Origin: CAWABB01 sp963780165
GTDB lineage: Bacteria > Bacteroidota > Ignavibacteria > UBA10030 > UBA6906
Direction of reading: 5' to 3'
Length of the DNA: 64,000 bases
Assembly (NCBI GenBank): GCA_963780165.1
Contig: CAWABB010000007.1
Location: 62,001 to 126,000, forward strand
The notes below the pieces were generated by a model. The model was not told the DNA's origin. It saw nothing but the letters and a program-made list of their open reading frames with translations, and did no database searches. The position numbers were made by a program, and so were the translations under genes. Shown in pieces: positions 54,061-62,467 of the stretch; within the stretch, counting starts at the first letter, position 1, and every line of letters begins with the position of its first letter.

Positions 54061-54816
54061 ATGGCGAGGCTTCCCCTTTTTGCAGTGCTTTTCATGCTAG
54101 CTCTTGGGTTTGCCACCGAGCCCGCTCAGGGACAGCAGTACAATTCCGACAGCTGGATATCAAAACCTCACGGCACGGTGACCACCATTCTGACCTTTGG
54201 CGAACGACAGTCAATGTGGATGATGACGTTTTCGCTCGTTCCCCGCTGGGAATTTACCTCTGCTGTTTACGTCTATAACGATGATCATAACCCCACCACC
54301 GATGACGGGTACTCGACGTCTTTCTATGCGAAGTACATGTTCTATGAGAACGAGGCGAAGACCGGTGGCTTTGCAGTCAAGGCTGGAACGGGTCTGGATC
54401 CTGGCTACATTGATGGGAACAACAGGCTGCAGGACGGCGGGCGGACCTTCTGGACCAACGCACCAATAACAATTCCGTTCTTTGACAACAGACTTTCGTG
54501 GGACATAATGCCAGGCGCATCTGTGACCATAGACGAGGGGGAAGAACAAACCACAACCTGGGCATTCACGTATTCAACCCGGTTGGCCTGGTACCCTGTA
54601 AATCCAGAGTTAGCGATTGTCGGCGAAGTGTTTGGCTCCAAAGGTTTGGATTCCTCATCGAAATACAGGGCAGGGTTACGCTGGGAACCGACCGATCGTA
54701 TCAATATTGCATTGACCTACAATGACGATTTTCAAGGCCATAAGCTCGGGGCCGGGTGGGAAATCGGCATGATGCTGTTTTCACCGCCCTTCTTCTGTCT
54801 CGGCGGGTGTGATTAG
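54061..54816 (+). CDS. Outer-membrane beta-barrel protein of unknown function
   Basis: 251 residues from ATG 54061, preceded by GGAGG. A signal peptide is clear (MARLPLFAVLFMLALGFATEPAQGQ). The mature part alternates hydrophobic and aromatic residues in short strands (WEFTSAVYVYNDDHNP, YSTSFYAKYMFYENEAKTGGFAVKAGTG, TTTWAFTYSTRLAWYPVNPELAIVGEVFG, RINIALTYNDDFQGHKLGAGWEIGMML), about ten to twelve of them, as in small porin-like barrels. It ends FSPPFFCLGGCD, without a terminal Phe-type signature. Family unknown. It sits between the intact and decayed tRNA-Arg copies, so it might have arrived with an integration event. Confidence 0.7.
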   Translation: MARLPLFAVLFMLALGFATEPAQGQQYNSDSWISKPHGTVTTILTFGERQSMWMMTFSLVPRWEFTSAVYVYNDDHNPTTDDGYSTSFYAKYMFYENEAKTGGFAVKAGTGLDPGYIDGNNRLQDGGRTFWTNAPITIPFFDNRLSWDIMPGASVTIDEGEEQTTTWAFTYSTRLAWYPVNPELAIVGEVFGSKGLDSSSKYRAGLRWEPTDRINIALTYNDDFQGHKLGAGWEIGMMLFSPPFFCLGGCD

Positions 54817-54976
54817 CGCCGTTCCAACTAAATCCTTGAACGGCACAACACCTTTTTGGACGTTGGAACGCGCACTGTGCCCCTTTGTGTGTATGATCAA
54901 TTAGTTGGTGGGGCAGTAGCATGGAACTTCTTGCCAGAGAAGAAATCGCAAGGTGACGTCTGTTCGAAGACGTTTA

Positions 54977-55186
54977 ATCAATATGGACAGAGCGACAGTC
55001 TCCTAGACCTCGGGTCAGCAGTCCCATGCATTTCACGGGCGGCGGATCTTCCGTCTTGCGCGAAGCGAAAGACGAGAATGCTCGATCCCGCCGCGGGCGG
55101 GATCGGCACTCGTTCCGCCTCCAGCGATAGCATCGACTTCGCCTCGCAAACGCTGGTCGGGACCTGATTCGAATCTCCCCGAGGGT
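54977..55186 (+). pseudogene. Split tRNA-Arg pseudogene
   Basis: The 5' part (54977-55022, AATATGGACAGAGCGACAG onward) matches the D-arm through variable region of the tRNA-Arg at 53835. The 3' part (55154-55186, TTCGAATCTCCCCGAGGG) matches the T-arm and acceptor end. Between them lie 131 bases holding a perfect 9-bp hairpin (GATCCCGCC/GGCGGGATC) and a CGTCTT/AAGACG hairpin. The anticodon stem is lost, so it is not functional. Confidence 0.75.
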
Positions 55187-55420
55187 ACTCATTTCCGCAT
55201 TGTTGGCCCGACCCCGTAGCAACCGCTCCCCGAGGGCATGCGCGCGGCAAAGGGCCTAGTCTATCGCCTTCCTCAAGAACCACAGTTAAGCGACCCGCGT
55301 CGGATTTCCCGACACGTCTGTTGGGATTTCCAACACTTCCCCTTCCAGGCACCCCCTCCGCTAGCAGCGAGTACTTTCTGCAATTCATTGCCATATAATG
55401 AGTTGTAGATACTCATTGGC

Positions 55421-55440
55421 TTGGGCATGATTCGTGCTTT
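55421..55440 (+). promoter_or_regulatory. Candidate sigma54 promoter of the Qrc-like operon
   Basis: GG at 55424-55425 and GC at 55436-55437 stand at the exact -24/-12 spacing in GGGCATGATTCGTGCTTT; the flanking positions match the consensus only partly. It lies about 60 bases before the first gene of the cluster, which ends next to an NtrC-type activator gene. Confidence 0.35.
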
Positions 55441-55495
55441 TCCCCAGGCAGGTCCGATCTTTTTGCCCTCTCTCACTACATAGCCGGAGGTCACC

Positions 55496-55765
55496 ATGTT
55501 CGATCTTTCAAATCCCCACGACTGGGAGGTTTTCACGAACCTCGGTCTTGTTCTCGTGGCGTTCATTGCCGTGATCTACATCGGGGCAGGAAGATTCCAG
55601 AATGTCTTTTCGCAGGCTGCCGCACGCATCACGAACTCCTTCCGCAAGGATCCGCATACGCTCGTTCTCCATGACCTGGGCATCACGATGGCTGACGGGG
55701 GCGAGAAGGTCCAGGACGTTCAGCCTTCCAAGAAGACCGATCCGCGCTCTGCTGAGAAGAACTAG
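55496..55765 (+). CDS. Small single-span membrane protein, first gene of the Qrc-like cluster
   Basis: 89 residues; ATG 55496 follows GGAGG. One membrane segment (~15-33, LGLVLVAFIAVIYIGAG) is followed by a soluble tail that begins RFQNVFSQAAARITNSFRKD and ends Lys-rich. No family match was recognised. The gene is 15 bases ahead of the GcvH-like gene and appears co-transcribed with the complex, so it may be an assembly or anchoring factor; this is inference. Confidence 0.65.
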   Translation: MFDLSNPHDWEVFTNLGLVLVAFIAVIYIGAGRFQNVFSQAAARITNSFRKDPHTLVLHDLGITMADGGEKVQDVQPSKKTDPRSAEKN

Positions 55766-55780
55766 GACCCTTACCAGGGA

Positions 55781-56779
55781 ATGGAAGACAGGGAAAAAGC
55801 CATGCGCTGCCCTTTCCTTCGCGAAGCCCAGACGAAATTCTGCCGGGTTTCCGCATTCCGGAAGATGATCGTCCGTGAACCGGGCCAGGCTGACAACGAT
55901 CGATGCTTTACACCCGATCATGTCGGATGCCCTGCTTTCACGGGCCAGGCGGAACACTACGCCGGAACCGGGCAATGTCCGTTTCTAGAGGAAGCGCATA
56001 TTCAATACTGCGGCGCAGCCTCTGTCGTCAAATACATTCCGTATACCGAAGAAGTGCTGTCACAGTGCGGGACCGACAGCCACAACTACTGCGAACTGTT
56101 CCTGTCGATCGCCCAACCTGACCGCAAGCACATCCCGGCGTCTGACGCCGATCCGTGTACCGCCGACCCTGACAGGTGCCAGGAGCATCTTGTGGATGGC
56201 GTACATGTGCCCGGCTGGCTGTGGTATTCGCCAAATCACATGTGGCTGGACGTCGGTGAGCACGGCACCGTGCATATCGGGGTGGACGCCTTCCTTGCCG
56301 GCATGCTGGGAGGAATCGAGGGTGTTTCGTTCGCCACGGCGCAGGGACTGTGCCGTCCTGCGGCGTTTCTTTCCGTGCGGGGGATCGATTTGCAGCTGGC
56401 GTTTCCCCGGCAGGTGAACATCTCGCATCCCAATGCCGCTCTCACTACGCACCCGGACCGCTTGCTCAGCGATCCGTATACCCGGGGATGGCTGTTCGAG
56501 GGAGAGATGGAGACATCCGGATCTCCGCAGATTTGTCCCCCTGTCCAGGATGGTCTGGTGACCGGCGCACGGGCGGTTGCCTGGATGCGGGACGAAGTTC
56601 AACGTGCCGCATTGTGGGCTCATAAGATGTCCTGCCATACCGATGCTCACGTTGGTGTGGTGATGGCAGATGGGGGGGGCGTGCGGCCAGGGCTCATCCA
56701 ACAGCTCCAGCGCGAGCAGGCGCTGCAGTTTTTCAATGACTTCTTCTCGCCTCTGGCGAGCTGGCAGGAATCCCAGTGA
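55781..56779 (+). CDS. GcvH-like protein with Cys-rich N-terminus and no lipoyl lysine
   Basis: 332 residues from ATG 55781 (ATG 55802 also possible). The N-terminal ~110 residues are Cys-rich (CPFLREAQTKFCRVS, CPAF, CPFLEE..YCG, C...CGTDSHNYCE), arranged as if to bind metal. Residues ~145-245 have a glycine-cleavage H-protein fold pattern: WLWYSPNHMWLDVGEHGTVHIGVDAF...DRLLSDPYTRGWLFEGE. At the place of the lipoylated ESVKA motif it has VRGIDLQLAFPR, with no lysine, so lipoylation is not possible. The gene overlaps the next one by four bases (ATGA). GcvH-like proteins near such redox clusters are known, but I do not know their function. Confidence 0.75.
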   Translation: MEDREKAMRCPFLREAQTKFCRVSAFRKMIVREPGQADNDRCFTPDHVGCPAFTGQAEHYAGTGQCPFLEEAHIQYCGAASVVKYIPYTEEVLSQCGTDSHNYCELFLSIAQPDRKHIPASDADPCTADPDRCQEHLVDGVHVPGWLWYSPNHMWLDVGEHGTVHIGVDAFLAGMLGGIEGVSFATAQGLCRPAAFLSVRGIDLQLAFPRQVNISHPNAALTTHPDRLLSDPYTRGWLFEGEMETSGSPQICPPVQDGLVTGARAVAWMRDEVQRAALWAHKMSCHTDAHVGVVMADGGGVRPGLIQQLQREQALQFFNDFFSPLASWQESQ

Positions 56780-57363
56780 GACTGAGCAAAACGTTAGTGG
56801 GTATTGGGGGTGTCGGGATCGGGCTGACGCTCGGGTGGGTGGTGTTCCCCGCACTTCTCTACACCAGTGCTTCCCAACCACTCCACTTCAGTCACAACAC
56901 GCACACCGGTGAGCAGGTTGGAATGACCTGTGACATGTGCCATGAGTTCGCAGAGGATGGCACCTTCAAGGGTGTCCCGACGATAGCGAAATGCGCCGAA
57001 TGCCACTCGTCGCCAATCGGTACAAGTGAAGCGGAGAAACGCCTCGTGGAGGAGTTTGTCACGCCGGAGAAGGAAATCCCCTGGAAGATCTATTCCCGTC
57101 AACCGGACAACGCGTTCTTCCCGCATTCCGCCCACGTCACGGTGGGACAGATACAGTGCGCGGAATGCCATGGGCCGCACGGAGAGAGCGATTCGCTCCG
57201 CCCGTACCAGGAGAATCGCCTTACCGGCTATAGCCGTGAAATCTGGGGGAGGAACATCGCAGGCGTGCATTCAAATGCATGGGAAGGAATGAAGATGGAT
57301 CGCTGTGTCAGTTGCCATGAAGAACGAAACAGGGTTGATGGCTGTATCATCTGCCACAAGTGA
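56776..57363 (+). CDS. Pentaheme c-type cytochrome (QrcA/ActA-like)
   Basis: 195 residues with an N-terminal membrane anchor (VGIGGVGIGLTLGWVVFPALLY, ~8-29). Five CxxCH heme motifs are visible at 52-56, 73-77, 128-132, 177-181 and 190-194. Such multiheme subunits receive or donate electrons in quinone-linked complexes of the Qrc type (which have six hemes in Desulfovibrio) or of alternative complex III, whose ActA has five. It overlaps both neighbours by four bases. Which electron donor or acceptor it serves cannot be told. Confidence 0.9.
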   Translation: MRLSKTLVGIGGVGIGLTLGWVVFPALLYTSASQPLHFSHNTHTGEQVGMTCDMCHEFAEDGTFKGVPTIAKCAECHSSPIGTSEAEKRLVEEFVTPEKEIPWKIYSRQPDNAFFPHSAHVTVGQIQCAECHGPHGESDSLRPYQENRLTGYSREIWGRNIAGVHSNAWEGMKMDRCVSCHEERNRVDGCIICHK

Positions 57364-59543
57364 GCGGACATCCCGTGAAGATGACTCGTCGAGACATTCT
57401 GACCCTTGCAGGCGGTACTGTTGTGGGAGCCGTGCTGTCACCGCTTCCGTGGAAGCTCCTGGATGATACCGCAATCTGGACGCAGAACTGGTCACTGATT
57501 CCGCGGCTGCAGCGGGGTCCCGAGAGCGTGGTCCATTCGACGTGCGCGCTCTGTCCGGGTGGGTGTGCGGTCACGGCGCGCTGTGTTGGCCGGCGGCCGG
57601 TCACACTCAGCGGGGGCATCCACCACCCCTTCAGTTTCGGAACGCTTTGCCCTGTCGGCCTTACCGGCCATCATCTGGCGTATCATCCGCTGCGCCTCAG
57701 GAGCGCCCAACGATTCACGAGCAAGGGGACGGAAGGGGAACTTGCGAACGTGTCTGAGGGGGAGCTCCTTGCGGACCTCTCGCGTCTGCTCGGGACCATC
57801 GGTTCATCGGAGCGGGCCGGAGCTGTGGCCGTGCTTGATCGACGCCCCGGCAGGGCGATGTCATCTCTCTATGAACAATTCCTGAGCACGTTCAAGAACC
57901 GCTACTACGTCGTGCCGCCAGCGCGTGAGGAGTCGACGCTCGAAGCACTGCGTGCATCTGCCGGACCGGACGCTCCGCCGCTCGGTTTTGACTTTGAGAA
58001 CACGGGTGTCGTTCTGAGTTTCGGGGCCCCGCTGCTCGACGGCTGGGGCACGCCTGGCAGAATGTCCCGGGTCTTCGGCGACCGGAAGCAATCGGGCCGC
58101 AGACTGATTCAGGTGGAAAGCCGCCAGTCGCGGACCGCGCTCCAGGCCGATACATGGCTCGCCCTTCGTCCGGGATCCGAATGGATCCTCGCACTCGGCA
58201 TCGCGGAGGTACTCCTGCGGGAAGGGCTCTGCCTCCCCGGACCTGAGCGGCGTCTGGTGGACTTCACACGGTACCAGAAGCTGGCTTCGCAATTTCCTCC
58301 CCACGTCGCTTCTTCCCTGACAGGGATTTCGCCCGCTGCGATTGTCGATACGGCGCGGGCCATTGCACAGGGACCATCCATCGTACTCGCCGGAGCGGAC
58401 CCCGGGGGTGGACCTTTCGACCGGCTCACAGAGACGCTGGTGTCAAGCCTCAACCCTCTCCTGGGGAACGTGGGAAAACCCGGAGGAATTCTGGGGCGCA
58501 GGAGTCTGCCCCCCTCATCCCCGGCAGTGGTGCCGGCCACCGTACTGACGGAGGTCCCGGACAGATCCATCAGATTCTTGATCATCGACAGCGCGGATGA
58601 TGGCATGGCATTCCCTGCGGCATTGCTGCGCCGGAAACTGACCGGGGACGATGCTACTGTTGTCAGCCTCTCACCGTATCTGTCGTCGCGTTCCGCTCTG
58701 GCCGACTATCTTGTGCCGGCGCCGGCGGCCTACGAGTCCTTTGAGGAAGTGGTGACGCCGAGCGGGGCGGTCCAGGCCACCTGTTCTCTCTCCCTGCCTC
58801 TGATGCAACCGCCGCAAGGTGCCATGCATCCCGCCCAATTCATTACAAAGCTCGCAGACGCGGCAGGGATTTCCGGGCTCCCGTCGGCGACAGATGAATC
58901 GCTCGTCAGACAAAGGGTCGATTCCCTGTATGCCAGCCGGTCGGGAAGCATCGTTTCGGCTGTCGACGGTACCAGTCGCAACGTGTCGGCGTTGGGGAGC
59001 GCTGATGAACTGTGGCAGGCAATGAGTGGCGGCGACTGCTGGCTGGATGATGGGGCGGGCGCCAGCCGGCCCCAGCGGTTTGCGGTACTCGAAAGATTCC
59101 CGGACGCAAAACTGCAGGAAGTCGCCAGGACGAGCGCGCCCGCGGGTGGGCCGCTCACGCTCATGCCGACCGGATGGCGTGCCGCGATCGATTCGGGGGC
59201 GCTGTCACCGCTGATGAGCAAGGTGTTCCAGGAGTCCGATCTCCGCGACGTGGCTGGCAGGGTATTCGTCAACCCTTCCACTGCCGCGTCGGCCGGCGTC
59301 ACGTCGGGTGGACGAGCCGTTGTTCGGACCAGGACCGGGTCGGCGACACTGATTGTTGTCGAAAGCGAGGGAGTGATGCCGGGAGTCATCTCAGGCGTGG
59401 TTGGCCCCTTGCCGAATGGGGCGACGGCCAAGGACGAGCTTGAGAATGACGATATCCTCGCGCTGTGCGACCTGCAGGACGACGGCACATGGAGGCTGAC
59501 GGGGGCGACCATGGGCAGGGCGGATGAAGGTGGGAGAGTCTAA
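57360..59543 (+). CDS. Molybdopterin-oxidoreductase-like subunit (QrcB-like)
   Basis: 727 residues from GTG 57360 (overlaps the cytochrome stop); ATG 57381 is a good alternative. It begins with a twin-arginine signal (MTRRDILTLAGG). A Cys motif CALCPGGC...CVGRRP...LCPVG near 67-107 would bind an Fe-S cluster, and the rest has the CISM (Mo-bisPGD) fold without the usual active-site Ser/Cys that I could confirm. In Qrc the equivalent subunit does not carry catalytic Mo cofactor but forms the periplasmic scaffold. The following subunits confirm the complex. Confidence 0.85.
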   Translation: MSGHPVKMTRRDILTLAGGTVVGAVLSPLPWKLLDDTAIWTQNWSLIPRLQRGPESVVHSTCALCPGGCAVTARCVGRRPVTLSGGIHHPFSFGTLCPVGLTGHHLAYHPLRLRSAQRFTSKGTEGELANVSEGELLADLSRLLGTIGSSERAGAVAVLDRRPGRAMSSLYEQFLSTFKNRYYVVPPAREESTLEALRASAGPDAPPLGFDFENTGVVLSFGAPLLDGWGTPGRMSRVFGDRKQSGRRLIQVESRQSRTALQADTWLALRPGSEWILALGIAEVLLREGLCLPGPERRLVDFTRYQKLASQFPPHVASSLTGISPAAIVDTARAIAQGPSIVLAGADPGGGPFDRLTETLVSSLNPLLGNVGKPGGILGRRSLPPSSPAVVPATVLTEVPDRSIRFLIIDSADDGMAFPAALLRRKLTGDDATVVSLSPYLSSRSALADYLVPAPAAYESFEEVVTPSGAVQATCSLSLPLMQPPQGAMHPAQFITKLADAAGISGLPSATDESLVRQRVDSLYASRSGSIVSAVDGTSRNVSALGSADELWQAMSGGDCWLDDGAGASRPQRFAVLERFPDAKLQEVARTSAPAGGPLTLMPTGWRAAIDSGALSPLMSKVFQESDLRDVAGRVFVNPSTAASAGVTSGGRAVVRTRTGSATLIVVESEGVMPGVISGVVGPLPNGATAKDELENDDILALCDLQDDGTWRLTGATMGRADEGGRV

Positions 59544-59544
59544 C

Positions 59545-60357
59545 ATGGCGAACGCGCGGTATGGAATGGTCGTTGACGTCGATCGGTGCACGGGTTGCGG
59601 CAACTGCATGACCGCATGTGCAGTCGAGAACAACGTTGCGCCGGCGGAACCCCGGGCTACAACGCGAACAGGCGTGACCTGGATGAGGGTATTCCCCGTG
59701 AACAATGGCATGGCGTACCCGGAAAACAAAACCGGCTTCGTGCCCATCATGTGCCAGCAATGCGGCAAAGACACGCCGTGCGTCAGCGTGTGCCCTCAGA
59801 ACGCCGTGGATGTGGATCCCGCAACGGGGATTGTCGGGCAGGTTCCGCAGCGTTGTCTCGGGTGCCGCTACTGCATGACGGCTTGCCCCTATCATGCCCG
59901 GTTCTTCAACTGGTGGGATCCTTCATGGCCGGAAGGGATGGAGCAGACGCTCAATCCCGATGTTGCCCCTCGAATGCGCGGGGTCGTCGAGAAATGCAAC
60001 TTCTGTCATGGCCGTCTGCATGCCGCCATGGAGAAGGCCGCCTCCAACGGGTCTACGACGGCCACCCCGGTGGAGTATGTCCCCGCGTGCGTCGAGGCAT
60101 GCCCGACGCAGGCGATCGTGTTCGGTGATCTGGACGATCCGGCGAGCGCTGTCGCCCGGCTGAGCCAGCAGGAGGACACCTTCCGGATGCTGCCCGCCCT
60201 GGGGACCGAGCCCAAAGTGTACTATCATACAGAACGATCCTGGATGAGGGAGAAGCTCTCGGCGGTTCCCGGCGCTCCGGAGGCTGCGGTTGCGAGCGGG
60301 ACGGTAACACGCAGGGATTTTCTCATGGGACTCCGGAAGGGGCAGCACAATGGATAG
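59545..60357 (+). CDS. Four-cluster ferredoxin-type subunit (QrcC-like)
   Basis: 270 residues from ATG 59545, 1 base after the previous stop. It has four Cys groups for [4Fe-4S] or [3Fe-4S] clusters: CTGCGNCMTAC, CQQCGKDTPCVSVCP, CLGCRYCMTACP, and CNFCHGRL with CVEACPTQAIVFGD. This is the periplasmic iron-sulfur subunit typical of the CISM-NrfD complexes, wiring the cytochrome and QrcB-like subunit to the membrane. It overlaps the next gene by 8 bases. Confidence 0.93.
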   Translation: MANARYGMVVDVDRCTGCGNCMTACAVENNVAPAEPRATTRTGVTWMRVFPVNNGMAYPENKTGFVPIMCQQCGKDTPCVSVCPQNAVDVDPATGIVGQVPQRCLGCRYCMTACPYHARFFNWWDPSWPEGMEQTLNPDVAPRMRGVVEKCNFCHGRLHAAMEKAASNGSTTATPVEYVPACVEACPTQAIVFGDLDDPASAVARLSQQEDTFRMLPALGTEPKVYYHTERSWMREKLSAVPGAPEAAVASGTVTRRDFLMGLRKGQHNG

Positions 60358-61576
60358 GCAACTCATCGCGCGGGGTCTTCACCGGTCTTCCTTTGCGGGT
60401 TTCGTCGCGTGGATGCTGCCGTGGGTACTCCTCCTCGGGATCGGTCTCTATGCGATCTACCAGTGCCTCGCCGAAGGGCTCTTCCACACAAACATGGACA
60501 ACCGGTTCGCGTTCGGGCTCTGGATCTATCTTGATTTGACCGTGATCGCGCTCGGCGCCGGCGCCTTCTTCTCGGGCCTCCTGCTGTATATCCTGCGGCG
60601 GGAGGAGCTAAAGTCGGTCATAAACAGCGCGGTGGTCCTCGGCGTTATATGCTACAGTGGCGCCGTGGCCGTCCTGATGGTGGATGTGGGTCAGCCGTTG
60701 CGCGCGTGGTTCACCTTCTGGCATCCGAACACACATTCGATGTTGACCGAGGTGACGTTCTGCCTCACATGCTATCTGACCGTGCTCCTGATTGAGTACC
60801 TTCCCGTGGTGCTCAAGAACCGCAAGCTCCGGCAGATCCCCAGGTTCCTGGTATTCGAATTCGAGCTGCACAAGTTCATGCCCGTTCTTGCGGGTGTCGG
60901 CACATTCCTGTCCTTCTTCCATCAGGGTTCCCTCGGTGCCCTGTACGGTGTGCTGCAGGGGCGGCCGTTTGCGTTCCGCGACGGACTTGGACTCTGGCCA
61001 TCGACGTTTTTCCTCTTCGTCCTCTCCGCGGCCGCTGTCGGCCCAAGCTTTGTCCTCCTGACGACGTGGCTGGTTCAGAAGCTCTCCCGGAAGCGCCTGG
61101 TGCCGCAGAACGTCATGGCATATCTGGGGAAAGTGTCGGGGACTCTCTTGATGATCTACGTGCTCCTGAAAGTCATCGACACGCTTGTCTGGATCAACCG
61201 TACGTCACCGTCCGTGGGTGTGCCCGCCTTCACGTACTATACAACAGATTCCTTCGGGACGTGGATTCTGTTCACCGAGATCGTGTTGCTTGGTCTTCTG
61301 CCGGCGATTCTGCTCTCGACCAGGCGAATGCGGGAGAAACCCTGGGTGCTGGTGGGTGCCGCCTTTCTCGCGTGCTGCGGGATCATGCTGAACCGGTTCG
61401 TCATGACGATTCAGACGCTCGCCCTGCCGACATTGCCGTTCGACGCATTTCTGTCCTACGTCCCGAGCTGGGAAGAGCTGGCGACATTTCTGGCCGTTGT
61501 CGCCTATGGAGTAATTCTCTATTCGTTGTCATTCCGTTATACCTCGTTGTTTCCGAAGGAACGAGAACTCAATTGA
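60350..61576 (+). CDS. NrfD-family quinone-interacting membrane subunit (QrcD-like)
   Basis: 408 residues with about ten membrane segments, the NrfD/PsrC fold that binds menaquinone on the periplasmic side. Segments include FVAWMLPWVLLLGIGLYAIYQ, DLTVIALGAGAFFSGLLLY, LGVICYSGAVAVLMVDVGQP and FLVLSAAAVGPSFVLLTTWL-like runs. A polar loop WHPNTHSMLTEVTF contains conserved-looking His and Glu. It completes the four-gene set cytochrome / Mo-like / Fe-S / NrfD, the Qrc order. Direction of electron flow (quinone reduction or oxidation) is not evident. Confidence 0.92.
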   Translation: MDRQLIARGLHRSSFAGFVAWMLPWVLLLGIGLYAIYQCLAEGLFHTNMDNRFAFGLWIYLDLTVIALGAGAFFSGLLLYILRREELKSVINSAVVLGVICYSGAVAVLMVDVGQPLRAWFTFWHPNTHSMLTEVTFCLTCYLTVLLIEYLPVVLKNRKLRQIPRFLVFEFELHKFMPVLAGVGTFLSFFHQGSLGALYGVLQGRPFAFRDGLGLWPSTFFLFVLSAAAVGPSFVLLTTWLVQKLSRKRLVPQNVMAYLGKVSGTLLMIYVLLKVIDTLVWINRTSPSVGVPAFTYYTTDSFGTWILFTEIVLLGLLPAILLSTRRMREKPWVLVGAAFLACCGIMLNRFVMTIQTLALPTLPFDAFLSYVPSWEELATFLAVVAYGVILYSLSFRYTSLFPKERELN

Positions 61577-61594
61577 TTGTCACGGAGGTGAGCT

Positions 61595-62428
61595 GTGTTT
61601 CCCTGGATCTATGAGTTTCGTTGGACTGCCGGACATCTGATCTTCCTTGGAGTATTCTACACGGTTGCCACCGTGATCGTCTCGGGCCTCATCGCCGCCG
61701 TCTGGAAAGCGTACAGGACGTTCCGCGACCAGAAACACGAACATGTGCAGTGGATTGCGGAGTTCGAAGACCTGCCTCTTGCCGCGCGGGCCTGCCGGCA
61801 TGAACTCGCCGGCGAGGTCTCGCACCGGACCTGCGACAACGAGTTTGACTGCCGGGGTTGTGAGACGCATTCCGCGTTTCTCTCCCGGCGCGCGCCCGGG
61901 CCGGAAGCCAGCGCTGCGGAGGGGGGACTGTATGGCTTCTCGATGCCGCTGGATCGGTACTATCACCGCGGGCACGCATGGGCGAAGAGTGAGGGGGAAG
62001 GGATCTATTCGATCGGGCTGGATGATTTCGGCAGCCGTCTCATTGGCGTCCCGGACGCTGTTGTGCTACCCTCCGCGGGAACCCGCGTGCGCGCAAACGG
62101 AACGGGGTGGGAGATGGTGAAACAGAAGTCGCGGCTTCGCATCCTCGCTCCCATTGATGGGACGGTGGTTGAGCAGGGGGGAGTGGGGAATGAATGGTAT
62201 CTGAAGGTCCGTGCTGACGAAGACCAGACGTTGACTCGTCATCTGTTGCGCGGCGAGGAGGTCAAGCCCTGGTTGATGCGGGAGATGGAGCGACTGCAGT
62301 ATGCGCTCGCTCCGGAGGGGATGGGATCAAGCCTCGCTGATGGCGGGGAGATGGTGCCGGAGATGTGGAAACACGCGCCTGATGTGGACTGGGATGGCGT
62401 GTGGGGCGAGATGTTCCTGAGAGCCTGA
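61595..62428 (+). CDS. Membrane-anchored GcvH-like protein
   Basis: 277 residues from GTG 61595 (CGGAGG upstream). One membrane span (~12-37) precedes a Cys-rich segment (CRHELAGEVSHRTC, CRGCET) and a second H-protein-like domain (~112-290): FSMPLDRYYHRGHAWAKSEGEGIYSIGLDDFG, then GTRVRANGTGWEMVKQKSRLRILAPIDGTVV. Unlike the first GcvH-like protein, this one keeps lysines (Lys176, Lys178) in the equivalent position, so lipoylation is conceivable. It is the last gene of the plus-strand cluster; the regulator gene converges on it 40 bases later. Function unknown. Confidence 0.75.
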   Translation: MFPWIYEFRWTAGHLIFLGVFYTVATVIVSGLIAAVWKAYRTFRDQKHEHVQWIAEFEDLPLAARACRHELAGEVSHRTCDNEFDCRGCETHSAFLSRRAPGPEASAAEGGLYGFSMPLDRYYHRGHAWAKSEGEGIYSIGLDDFGSRLIGVPDAVVLPSAGTRVRANGTGWEMVKQKSRLRILAPIDGTVVEQGGVGNEWYLKVRADEDQTLTRHLLRGEEVKPWLMREMERLQYALAPEGMGSSLADGGEMVPEMWKHAPDVDWDGVWGEMFLRA

Positions 62429-62467
62429 GAACCCCCGGGGTGCCGTGGCCCGTTGCCCCGGCATCGG

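Larger units (their letters stand above)
54817..55495. other. Intergenic region holding a split tRNA-Arg remnant and a candidate sigma54 promoter
   Basis: No protein gene is supported in these ~680 bases. They contain the tRNA-Arg remnant (54977-55186) with an insert that forms hairpins, and a -24/-12-like motif near 55421-55440. Confidence 0.6.

Noticed and set aside
58730..59512. 260-residue frame on the minus strand
   Set aside because: Antisense to the Mo-oxidoreductase-like gene; Ser/Pro/Thr-rich shadow.
62430..62467. Bidirectional terminator between the GcvH-like gene and the regulator
   Set aside because: CCGGGG/CCCCGG pairing exists, but the loop is long and no T-tract follows on either strand.
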